Shown here: positions 1-5,910 of the stretch, one piece after another
How the letters are laid out: every line of letters starts with the position of its first letter
How positions within the stretch are numbered: position 1 is the first letter of the stretch
From: Candidatus Hydrogenedentota bacterium
Lineage (GTDB): Bacteria; Hydrogenedentota; Hydrogenedentia; Hydrogenedentales; SLHB01
Length of the DNA stretch: 8,280 nucleotides
Assembly: GCA_003557825.1 (NCBI GenBank)
Contig: PWNM01000021.1
Span: 1 to 8,280 of the forward strand
Direction of reading: 5' to 3'
The notes under the pieces: model-generated
Seen by the model: only the letters and a program-made list of their open reading frames with translations
Databases searched by the model: none
Told to the model about the DNA's origin: nothing
Position numbers and translations under genes: made by a program

Positions 1-1034
1 ACCGCTCGTGCGTCGGCCGCCAAGTCGAGCACGCTCCGCGCCACCAGGATGGCGATAGCGGGGTAGAGGGGGAGAAGGTAAACTTGGCGTTTGTCGACGG
101 CTATCGAGAACAGCACAAAGGCGGGGAGTATCCAGCACAGTAAATACCGCATGCGATCGTCTTCGCGCCGATGGCGCCAGAGCCATAGCAGGGTCCACGG
201 GAAAAACAACGACCACGGCAACCAGTCAAAGGGCAGGTTGATGATGTAATACCACGGCCATTGCGCTTTATCGATGCCGAAGAAGGCTCGGGCCAGGAGC
301 TGTCCCACTACGTCGAAAATCATGGCCTGCTCGGCGCGAACGGCCATTTCGTCGGCCACCGCCATCCGGGCGGGGATGAGCCAAAGCAGGGCCACGCCGG
401 CCACTGCCGTTAATCCCAGCACCCAATGGGTCTGCCGCCGTTCTTCAGGCTCGCGCCAGAAAAAGGCGACGATGAGCAGGAGGGGGAAGATCAGTCCCGG
501 CGGACCTTTCGCCATGACAGCGGCGGCGATCGCAGCGTAGAACACTACCAGCCAGCGTCGGTGGCGGGTTTCGTACCACCACCAAAACGTGAGTAGACTC
601 GCCGCGAGGCACGCCGTGAGTAGGATGTCCGTCCGGGCGGTGCGCGCCTCGAACCAGAACTTGGTGGTGGTCATCAAGATAAGCGCCGCCCACCAGGCAA
701 CCTTGGCCCCATAGAAGCGTTGGGCCAGTACAAAAGTACAGATAACCGTCAACACGCCCGCGAGCACGGGGGGAATTCGGGTGGAGATCTCGGTCACGTC
801 GCCAAAAGGCCAGGATGCGGCAGCAATGGCCCACATGAGCAAAGGGGGTTTCTCGAGGTAGGGTTGGTTATTCACCCGGGGAGCCAGGTAATCGCCCGAT
901 TCGACCATCTCACGGGCTACCAATCCAAAACGGGGTTCATCGGCCGGCCAAAGGTCGTAACCGCCGATGTTCCACGAGAACAACACCAGCGCCAAAAGGG
1001 CGGGAACCATCCATGATATCGATTTGGTGGGCAT
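1..1034 (-). CDS. ArnT-like GT39 polyprenyl-phosphate-sugar glycosyltransferase (3' end outside window)
   Basis: An open frame of about 344 residues runs off the left edge, so the C-terminus is missing. It begins with a hydrophobic helix (about residues 8-24), then DEPRFG at 32-37 and YLEKPPL at 58-64, followed by many membrane segments, a KGP motif at 176-178, and a late KRQVYLLPLYPA stretch. These are hallmarks of the GT39 / PMT-like family (ArnT, protein O-mannosyltransferases); the acidic pair in DEPRF lies in the first periplasmic loop used for catalysis. Family members transfer a sugar from a polyprenyl-phosphate donor to lipid A, protein or another glycan at the outer face of the inner membrane. 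ATG 1034 is the only plausible start because an in-frame TAG lies five codons upstream. No clear Shine-Dalgarno precedes it. It is separated by 98 bases from the LAB_N gene and has its own candidate promoter. The acceptor cannot be read from the sequence. Confidence 0.93.
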   Translation of the reverse strand, partial: MPTKSISWMVPALLALVLFSWNIGGYDLWPADEPRFGLVAREMVESGDYLAPRVNNQPYLEKPPLLMWAIAAASWPFGDVTEISTRIPPVLAGVLTVICTFVLAQRFYGAKVAWWAALILMTTTKFWFEARTARTDILLTACLAASLLTFWWWYETRHRRWLVVFYAAIAAAVMAKGPPGLIFPLLLIVAFFWREPEERRQTHWVLGLTAVAGVALLWLIPARMAVADEMAVRAEQAMIFDVVGQLLARAFFGIDKAQWPWYYIINLPFDWLPWSLFFPWTLLWLWRHRREDDRMRYLLCWILPAFVLFSIAVDKRQVYLLPLYPAIAILVARSVLDLAADARA

Positions 1035-1092
1035 ATTGTTCGAGGTCTACCGAGATCCTGTCCGCTGTTTAATAATGCGTCGGTACTTCAGG

Positions 1093-1101
1093 ATTATAGC
1101 A
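1093..1101 (-). promoter_or_regulatory. Extended -10 promoter element (TGCTATAAT) for the GT39 gene
   Basis: Read on the minus strand, this site is TGC followed by a perfect TATAAT, the extended -10 form that can work without a good -35. No convincing -35 lies 16-18 bases upstream. Transcription would start near 1085, leaving a leader of about 50 bases before ATG 1034. This would let the GT39 gene be expressed separately from the two genes upstream. Motif seen directly; activity inferred. Confidence 0.5.
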
Positions 1102-1132
1102 AGTTTAGCCGTAGGTATGCTATGAGGCCGTA

Positions 1133-1843
1133 CTACTGCGAGCTCCCTGCGGTATCTTCTCCAGGCGCATCATTTCCCGTACGTTTTATCAACCATATGT
1201 TCCGCACGAAGAAAAATGCTGTGACGATCGAGCCGGCGGCGTAGAGCCATTCGCCGCCGCCGCGGATGGCAAAGGTCAGGAATTGCAGGATGCATGCCAC
1301 GATGCCCATGTACCAAAAAATAACTGGAACCACGCTTTCGCCACGGCGTTCGGTGGCAATCCACTGAATCAGAAAGCGCAGTCCGAAGAGAAATTGGCCG
1401 ACGACGCCAACCGCAAGCCAAAACCAGGCTTGCCGGGCCTCGGCAACCGGTCCGGCCTGGCGCAGGTCGTATTCACGATACCAGGTGGTGACGACTACGA
1501 CACATGCCGCAATGACGACTAGTAATACCACAAGGTGGGTAAGGATATAGCGCGTCCGTGATAGGGTGCCTTGGCCGCGCCAGATGTGGATCAGGTTGCG
1601 CGAGTAAGGAATCAGGTTAAAGCTTTGACTCAAGGCGCCCAGGGGGGATTGGGTGTACCAGGCCCAGATCAAGAGCATGAAAGACCCGATGCAGCTCTGG
1701 TACCAAAAGGCTACGGGAACAACGCTCCGCTTCTTGAATTCGGACGCGAGCCATTGGAAGAAAAACCGGGAGTAGAAGATGAGCCAGGCCGCCGCCCCGA
1801 ATATACCCCAGAACCAACCTTGGGCTGTGATCCCTTCCAGCAC
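1133..1843 (-). CDS. Duplicated LAB_N-domain membrane protein, candidate lipid-sugar translocation partner
   Basis: This 236-residue integral membrane protein holds two copies of the lipid-A-disaccharide-synthase N-terminal (LAB_N) domain. Copy one (about 8-86) has SRFFFQWLASE, SVVPVAFWY and SRNLIHI; copy two (about 139-222) has LRFLIQWIATE, SVVPVIFWY and VRNIWLI. A hydrophobic helix at about 101-121 joins them, giving roughly 3+1+3 membrane segments. No glycosyltransferase domain of LpxB is present, so it is not a lipid-A-disaccharide synthase despite what the domain name suggests. I chose the GTG start at 1843 because it overlaps the stop of the preceding gene (TAGTG) and is preceded by AGGGGA at 1850-1855 with a 6-base gap; an ATG at 1891 would give 16 extra residues inside the upstream gene. 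It lies between a polyprenyl-phosphate glycosyltransferase and a GT39 transferase, so a role in moving or handling the lipid-linked sugar is inferred, not shown. Confidence 0.9.
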   Translation of the reverse strand: MLEGITAQGWFWGIFGAAAWLIFYSRFFFQWLASEFKKRSVVPVAFWYQSCIGSFMLLIWAWYTQSPLGALSQSFNLIPYSRNLIHIWRGQGTLSRTRYILTHLVVLLVVIAACVVVVTTWYREYDLRQAGPVAEARQAWFWLAVGVVGQFLFGLRFLIQWIATERRGESVVPVIFWYMGIVACILQFLTFAIRGGGEWLYAAGSIVTAFFFVRNIWLIKRTGNDAPGEDTAGSSQ

Positions 1844-2559
1844 TAGTCTTCCCCTTTCACCTGAACGGCGACATACCGCCGTCGCAGCCATGCTACGCCA
1901 AAGAGGTCATACAGCCCTCGCCACAGCCGATCCCATACGCCGTATTTCGATCGGCCATGGAGTCGGGGGTGATGGGCTACCTCCATTTCGACGATCCGCA
2001 TGTCCGCTGCCTGCATCATTACGCCGAAATAGCGGTGCATGCCATTGAAGGGGATCATATGCTCGACGCAGCGTCGCCGGAATCCTTTGGTTCCGCATCC
2101 CGCGTCTCGGATGCCATCGTGCAGCACGGCCCTTCGCACGGCATTGGCGATGGCGCTGGCTTGGCGTTTAACCCAGCTATCCTGTCTACGGACACGGTAG
2201 CCGCACACGCAGTCATGGTCTTGCAGCAGTTCGAGCATGCGTGGGAAGTCGGCCGGATCGTTTTGCAGATCGCCGTCCAGCATGAGCAGATAATCCCCCT
2301 GAGCACGCCGCATTCCGGCGACAATCGCCGCCGATTGGCCATAATTTCGGCAAAGATGCAGGGGACGAAACCGCCCATCTTCTGCCCTTATGCCATCGAG
2401 TATTTCCTGCGTAGCATCGGTGCTGCCGTCATTGACGAGAAGGCATTCGAACTCGTAGGCCGCGCATTCGTCGAACACGGACTGGATGCGCTGGACAAGG
2501 AGCTCGATGTTTTGCGCTTCGTCGTATAAAGGCACGACGACCGATACCAATTCCTTCAT
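1843..2559 (-). CDS. Family 2 glycosyltransferase, DPM1-like polyprenyl-phosphate sugar synthase
   Basis: A 238-residue GT-A fold enzyme without obvious membrane helices. It opens with VSVVVPLYDE, has NDGSTD at 43-48 (N where D is more usual), RNYGQSAAIVAG at about 71-82, the metal-binding DGDLQNDP at 95-102, and HHPRLHGRSKYG near the C-terminus, the signature of dolichol/undecaprenyl-phosphate glycosyltransferases (DPM1, ArnC, GtrB relatives). It likely loads a nucleotide-activated sugar onto undecaprenyl phosphate on the cytoplasmic side; the sugar is unknown. Lacking the C-terminal helices of GtrB/ArnC, it resembles the short soluble-type DPM1. I chose ATG 2559 because GGGGAA precedes it at suitable spacing; ATG 2571 would add four residues but has no Shine-Dalgarno. 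Its stop overlaps the GTG of the LAB_N gene, implying translational coupling. Confidence 0.93.
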   Translation of the reverse strand: MKELVSVVVPLYDEAQNIELLVQRIQSVFDECAAYEFECLLVNDGSTDATQEILDGIRAEDGRFRPLHLCRNYGQSAAIVAGMRRAQGDYLLMLDGDLQNDPADFPRMLELLQDHDCVCGYRVRRQDSWVKRQASAIANAVRRAVLHDGIRDAGCGTKGFRRRCVEHMIPFNGMHRYFGVMMQAADMRIVEMEVAHHPRLHGRSKYGVWDRLWRGLYDLFGVAWLRRRYVAVQVKGED

Positions 2560-2587
2560 GACATTCCCCATGGCTGCAAAAGGCAGT

Positions 2588-2593
2588 AGTATA
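2588..2593 (-). promoter_or_regulatory. Candidate -10 box (TATACT) for the GT2-LAB_N genes
   Basis: On the minus strand TATACT (5 of 6 consensus bases) lies 28 bases before ATG 2559, but no recognisable -35 is found at the right distance. Just upstream is the 10-base palindrome CGGCGCGCCG. In the 87-base gap after the small basic-protein gene no T-tailed terminator is visible, so read-through from that gene is equally possible. Confidence 0.25.
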
Positions 2594-2658
2594 CACGGCG
2601 CGCCGGAGGGGATTCCTACGCGCTACGGGGACGTTCGTAAAGGGGGCTCCGGGTGTGT

Positions 2659-2931
2659 CTACTTCGCCGGAGCTTTCTTCTTGGCCGGAGCCTTCTTCTG
2701 GGCAGCGGGTTTCTTTGCGGCCGGTTTGGGAGCCTTCTGATAGAAGTACTTCATCCCTTCGAGGGTGTTGCCTAGATTCCGCTTTCCTTCGTCATCCAGG
2801 GTAAAGCCCAATTTCTCGACTTTTTCCAGCAGCGCTTCCCATGCTGTATGGTCCCAAGACCCTTTTTGTTTCGACACAAATTGGCCCAGGGTTTCGGTCA
2901 GTTTATCGTATGCAGTCTTGGCAGCAGGCAT
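2659..2931 (-). CDS. Small protein with histone H1-like Lys/Ala/Pro tail, possible nucleoid or DNA-binding protein
   Basis: A 90-residue protein in two parts. Residues 1-65 are mixed polar and hydrophobic with likely helices (YDKLTETLGQFV, WEALLEKVEKLGF) and a conserved-looking LGNTLEGMKYFY end. Residues 66-90 are almost only Lys, Ala, Pro and Gln, ending in two KKAPAK units. Tails like this are typical of histone H1 and of bacterial H1-like or HU-tail proteins, where they bind DNA non-specifically; that role here is inference. I do not recognise the N-terminal domain. ATG 2931 is chosen because AAGGAG at 2938-2943 precedes it by 6 bases; an upstream start at 2970 would add 13 residues and has no such site. 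It is transcribed towards the glycosyltransferase genes but is separated from them by 87 or more bases, and a functional link is not evident. Confidence 0.8.
   Translation of the reverse strand: MPAAKTAYDKLTETLGQFVSKQKGSWDHTAWEALLEKVEKLGFTLDDEGKRNLGNTLEGMKYFYQKAPKPAAKKPAAQKKAPAKKKAPAK
2662..2697 (-). repeat. Tandem 18-base repeat encoding KKAPAK twice
   Basis: Two adjacent 18-base units (2662-2679 and 2680-2697) match at 16 of 18 bases and encode the last two KKAPAK blocks of the small basic protein. Such repeats in Lys/Ala/Pro tails expand and contract by slippage, so tail length may vary between strains. Confidence 0.75.
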
Positions 2932-2981
2932 GTTGTTCTCCTTCCTGATTGCCCGGAGACTTCGCAACACCGGGTTTCCGC

Positions 2982-2987
2982 ACTATA
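2982..2987 (-). promoter_or_regulatory. Candidate -10 box (TATAGT) for the basic-protein gene
   Basis: TATAGT on the minus strand matches the -10 consensus at 5 of 6 bases and would start transcription near 2975, about 44 bases before ATG 2931. No good -35 is seen at 16-18 bases. A CCCGG/CCGGG stem (2952-2956 with 2970-2974) would form in the leader. Confidence 0.3.
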
Positions 2988-3082
2988 AGTGTACCGCAAT
3001 GGTGAACGAGTCGAACACCTGATTTCAAGTGGAACCCATTGCTTCATACCACCTGTATCATCATGGTCAAAAACGTCCATGT

Positions 3083-3111
3083 TTAACGATAGCGGTGTTG
3101 TTTTGTATCAT
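3083..3111 (+). promoter_or_regulatory. Candidate sigma-70 promoter for the polyamine operon
   Basis: TTAACG at 3083-3088 and TATCAT at 3106-3111 are separated by exactly 17 bases and match the -35 and -10 consensus at 4 and 5 of 6 positions. Transcription from about 3118 would give a leader of about 210 bases before ATG 3327. A nearer but weaker TATATG at 3281-3286 could be an alternative. Confidence 0.4.
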
Positions 3112-3326
3112 AGTGTATTCACCGGGGCCGTTTCACATAGTTGCCGCCATCATATCTACGATCCGACATCGCGTCTTAGTCGTCGGAAGCGTCTGGCAGA
3201 ATGTTGAGGACTGACCTACGGCACGGAGCGTCCGGTCGTTTGGTTGCCTGGTGCGATTTTCGCCTCGGGCGGCAATGCCATATATGTTTTAGTTCGATAA
3301 CCTGAGACAGAAGGAAGTTGTATACC

Positions 3327-3872
3327 ATGTATGTACCAACAAGGATGTTCTTTACCCGAGGAGTCGGTAAACATCGCGAGAAGCTTTCGAGTTTCGAAAT
3401 GGCCCTGCGGGCTGCAGGCATTGCCCATTTTAACCTCGTCCGCGTCTCGAGCATTTTCCCTCCCGGATGTAAGATTGTTCAGCGGGACGCTGGACTCAAA
3501 CTGCTCAAAGCCGGTCAGATTCTTCACGTCGTGTTAGCGGAAGCGGCCACGAACGAACCTCGTCGGCTATTGGCGTCGTCCATTGGCGTGGCGATTCCAC
3601 GCGATCCCGATCAGTTTGGGTATCTGTCCGAGTTTCATGGCTTCGGCGTCACCGACCAAAAGGCAGGCGACTATGCCGAGGACCTGGCCGCCGAGATGTT
3701 TGCCACGGTGATGGGGCTCGAATTCAATGCCGAAAAAAGCTGGGACGAACGGCGAGAGATCTGGAAAATCAGCGATATCTTTCTTAAGACTCGCAATGTT
3801 ACCCAGAGCGCTTTGGGCGACAAGAATGCCCTGTGGACGACTACAATTGCGGCCGCCGTGTTAATTCCTTAA
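3327..3872 (+). CDS. pdaD: Pyruvoyl-dependent arginine decarboxylase
   Basis: A 181-residue protein of the PvlArgDC family, which decarboxylates L-arginine to agmatine with a self-made pyruvoyl group instead of pyridoxal phosphate. The autocleavage site is present in VSSIFPP: the Ser41-Ser42 bond would break, making a 41-residue beta chain and an alpha chain that starts with pyruvoyl from Ser42. GYLSEFHGFG at 98-107 carries Glu102, likely equivalent to the catalytic glutamate of the Methanocaldococcus jannaschii enzyme. Length is normal for the family and the active form is expected to be a cytoplasmic trimer or multiple of it. ATG 3327 is chosen over a TTG at 3318 because AAGGAAG at 3311-3317 is 9 bases from the ATG and abuts the TTG. 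It is the first gene of an operon with a DHS-like gene and agmatinase, which fits arginine as substrate, though some relatives have other substrates. Confidence 0.95.
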   Translation: MYVPTRMFFTRGVGKHREKLSSFEMALRAAGIAHFNLVRVSSIFPPGCKIVQRDAGLKLLKAGQILHVVLAEAATNEPRRLLASSIGVAIPRDPDQFGYLSEFHGFGVTDQKAGDYAEDLAAEMFATVMGLEFNAEKSWDERREIWKISDIFLKTRNVTQSALGDKNALWTTTIAAAVLIP

Positions 3873-3893
3873 CCCAATTCCTTCGGAGGACCT

Positions 3894-4997
3894 ATGGCAG
3901 AGCGACAATGGCTATCGGGCGAACGCATCGCCCCGCCGGCAATTCAACCGGGGATCAGCGCCCGCGACTTGGTTGATCAGGCTTTTCTGGCCTACAACGG
4001 CGCCCGGCTGCGCGAGGCATGCCGGTTGTTTACGCGCAAGATGCTCGAACCGGATGTGACCGTCGGGTTATCGATCACCGGAGCCCTCACCCCGGCGGGC
4101 TTAGGGCCGTCCTGTTTGGTTCCCCTTATCGAAACGGGCATGGTCGATTGGATCGTCAGTACAGGAGCCAATTTATATCATGACACCCATTTCGCCCTCG
4201 ATATGCAACTCCATGCGGGGACGCCATTTATCGACGATCGGGAACTGCGGAACGACCAGATCATCCGCATCTACGACGTGTTGTTTCGCTATGATGTCCT
4301 CCTCGATACGGACCGGTTCTATTACGACCTGGTTCGCACGGAGGAGTTTCAGCGGACCATGGGCACGGCGGAATTTCACTACCTGGTTGGCAAATACTTG
4401 ACCGCCCGGGCCGAGGCCCTCGGCGTGGGGGACAAGAGCCTGCTGGTGGCGGCTTACAAATCAGGCGTGCCGGTCTATACCTCATCCCCGGGCGATAGCT
4501 CGGTGGGCATGAACGTCGCTGCGGCGGCTCTTAATGGCAATGGTTGCTGCATCGACCCGTCTATCGATGTCAATGAAACGGCGGCCATCGTCTACGAGGC
4601 TACCCGCAACGGACACAGCGCGGTGATGATCCTTGGCGGCGGGTCGCCCAAGAACTTTTTGCTTCAGACCGAACCTCATATTCAGGAAATCCTGGGGCTA
4701 TCGGACCAAGGCCACACCTATTTTGTCCAGTTTACCGATGCGCGACCCGACACCGGCGGATTGAGCGGCGCCACGCCGTCCGAGGCGGTGAGTTGGGGCA
4801 AAGTGGACCCCGAGCATCTGCCCGATGCCGTCGTGTGCTATGGAGACACCACGTTGACCTTGCCCTTGCTAACGGCCTATGCCCTCGATGCCCATGAGCC
4901 TCGACCCCTGCGCCGGCTGTATGACAAGCGGGAGGCGTTGGTCGAGGAAATCCGGCAAACCAACGTGCGGCGAGATGATCCCGCCCCGGGGGCGTAA
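3894..4997 (+). CDS. Deoxyhypusine synthase-like NAD-dependent polyamine enzyme (possible homospermidine synthase)
   Basis: A 367-residue member of the deoxyhypusine synthase (DHS) family. Visible motifs are STGANLYHD at 89-97, SSPGDSSVG at 197-205, LGGGSPKN at 247-254 and SEAVSWGK at 296-303. Lys303 matches the lysine of human DHS that forms the imine with the aminobutyl group (K329); Trp301 and Glu297 match W327 and E323. In contrast, positions aligned by eye with human D243, H288 and D316 are Met206, Asn254 and Leu290. Classical DHS modifies eIF5A, which bacteria lack, so the bacterial homologue more likely acts on free polyamines, for example making homospermidine from putrescine. GGAGG at 3885-3889 precedes the ATG. 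It starts 21 bases after the arginine decarboxylase and ends 4 bases before the agmatinase, strongly implying one transcript and one pathway. The exact reaction is inference. Confidence 0.92.
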   Translation: MAERQWLSGERIAPPAIQPGISARDLVDQAFLAYNGARLREACRLFTRKMLEPDVTVGLSITGALTPAGLGPSCLVPLIETGMVDWIVSTGANLYHDTHFALDMQLHAGTPFIDDRELRNDQIIRIYDVLFRYDVLLDTDRFYYDLVRTEEFQRTMGTAEFHYLVGKYLTARAEALGVGDKSLLVAAYKSGVPVYTSSPGDSSVGMNVAAAALNGNGCCIDPSIDVNETAAIVYEATRNGHSAVMILGGGSPKNFLLQTEPHIQEILGLSDQGHTYFVQFTDARPDTGGLSGATPSEAVSWGKVDPEHLPDAVVCYGDTTLTLPLLTAYALDAHEPRPLRRLYDKREALVEEIRQTNVRRDDPAPGA

Positions 4998-5001
4998 TCC
5001 G

Positions 5002-5904
5002 ATGCACATGGGTTATTTGGACGAGCGCAGCAACTTCATGGGACTGCCGGATGCTCAGTGTCGAGCCGACAGCGCCGGGGTAGTACTTATCCTCGCCCCG
5101 TACGAAACAACCTCGACTTTCGGCAAAGGGTCGATTGATGGCCCTCAGGCCATCCTGGAGGCTTCCCACGAGGTCGAGCTGTTCGATGCCGCCCTTGGCT
5201 ATGAGCCCTGCGAGACTTGCGGGGGGATTGCGACGCTGACGCCCTTATCCCTGTCGAGTCTGCACTGTAAAGAGGCCAACCGCCAACTGCATGACACGGT
5301 GGCGGGCTGGATCCAGGACAATCGGTTTTCGGTGACCCTGGGGGGGGAACACACCTCCATTATCGGAGCCGTGCAGGCCCATAGCGAGGCCTTTGACGAT
5401 GTAACGGTCGTCCAGATCGATGCACACAGCGACCTGCGGCCCAGCTATCAGGATGACCCCTGGAGCCATGCGTGCGCTACCGCCCGTATCCTCGATTTCC
5501 ACGACGATGTCGTCCAAGTGGGTATCCGAAGCGAAGCCCGGGAAGAACGGGAGATCGTACGCGAGAAAGAGCTGCCCGTGTTCTATGCCCACGACATCCA
5601 TCGGCAAGGAGATGCCCGCGAAGACTGGGTCGGCGCTATTATCGAATCCACAAACAAACGGGTTTACATCACCTTCGATTGCGACGCTCTCGATCCAGCC
5701 CTCATTCCCGGTACGGGGACGCCCGAACCCGGCGGATTGACCTGGCAGCAACTCGACCATTTGGCCGCGCGACTGTTCAAAGAGCGGGAGGTCGTCGGGT
5801 TTGACGTGAGTGAGCTCATGCCCTTGGATGAGACGCCCGTTTCCGAATTTACCATCGCCAAACTCGTCTACCGATGGATTGGCTACCGGTTCCCCGAAAC
5901 ATAG
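5002..5904 (+). CDS. speB: Agmatinase (ureohydrolase family)
   Basis: A 300-residue ureohydrolase that would split agmatine into putrescine and urea using two manganese ions. All six usual metal ligands are present: His117 in GGEHT, Asp140, His142 and Asp144 in DAHSD, and Asp226 and Asp228 in FDCDALDP, followed by PGTGTPEPGG. The early GKGSIDGPQAILEAS segment is also typical of agmatinases. Arginase is possible from family alone, but the upstream arginine decarboxylase makes agmatine the expected substrate. ATG 5002 is chosen because it lies just after the stop of the DHS-like gene with GGGGG nearby; ATG 5008 would shorten it by two residues, and a frame extending back to 4879 lies wholly inside the upstream gene. 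Cys70 and Cys73 form an unusual CxxC pair. It converges on the next gene with only 6 bases between stops. Confidence 0.95.
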   Translation: MHMGYLDERSNFMGLPDAQCRADSAGVVLILAPYETTSTFGKGSIDGPQAILEASHEVELFDAALGYEPCETCGGIATLTPLSLSSLHCKEANRQLHDTVAGWIQDNRFSVTLGGEHTSIIGAVQAHSEAFDDVTVVQIDAHSDLRPSYQDDPWSHACATARILDFHDDVVQVGIRSEAREEREIVREKELPVFYAHDIHRQGDAREDWVGAIIESTNKRVYITFDCDALDPALIPGTGTPEPGGLTWQQLDHLAARLFKEREVVGFDVSELMPLDETPVSEFTIAKLVYRWIGYRFPET

Positions 5905-5910
5905 GTCGCT

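Larger units (their letters stand above)
2932..3326. other. Divergent intergenic region between the basic-protein gene and the polyamine operon
   Basis: About 395 bases without a convincing gene, visibly richer in A and T than the flanking genes, especially at 2980-3120. It holds a -10-like box facing left (2982-2987), a candidate promoter facing right (3083-3111), a 7-base inverted repeat (GCAATGG at 2996-3002 with CCATTGC at 3036-3042), two copies of TGTATCAT exactly 50 bases apart (3054 and 3104), and an imperfect hairpin at 3213-3237. A leader of about 200 bases before the arginine decarboxylase start is long enough for post-transcriptional control, but I recognise no known riboswitch. 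Confidence 0.6.

Noticed and set aside
445..834. 129-codon minus-strand open frame
   Set aside because: It lies in another frame of the GT39 gene, whose own frame is open from 1034 to the window edge and carries the family motifs.
1133..1843. Calling the LAB_N protein a lipid-A-disaccharide synthase (LpxB)
   Set aside because: Only the N-terminal membrane domain is present, twice; the glycosyltransferase domain of LpxB is absent.
1957..2529. 190-codon open frame on the plus strand
   Set aside because: It is wholly antisense to the DPM1-like glycosyltransferase, whose motifs are intact, and its translation has no recognisable domain.
3029..3214. 61-codon plus-strand frame with a hydrophobic stretch in the divergent intergenic region
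   Set aside because: It starts with GTG and no Shine-Dalgarno, overlaps the proposed promoter, and resembles no protein I know.
3213..3237. Hairpin in the polyamine operon leader as an intrinsic terminator
   Set aside because: The stem is broken by two bulges and is not followed by a run of T, so a terminator cannot be supported.
3216..3527. 103-codon minus-strand frame antisense to the arginine decarboxylase start
   Set aside because: No ribosome site or domain, and it overlaps a well-supported gene and its leader.
4879..5001. 41-residue N-terminal extension of the agmatinase
   Set aside because: It lies inside the DHS-like gene in a different frame and does not resemble ureohydrolases; ATG 5002 fits the operon spacing.
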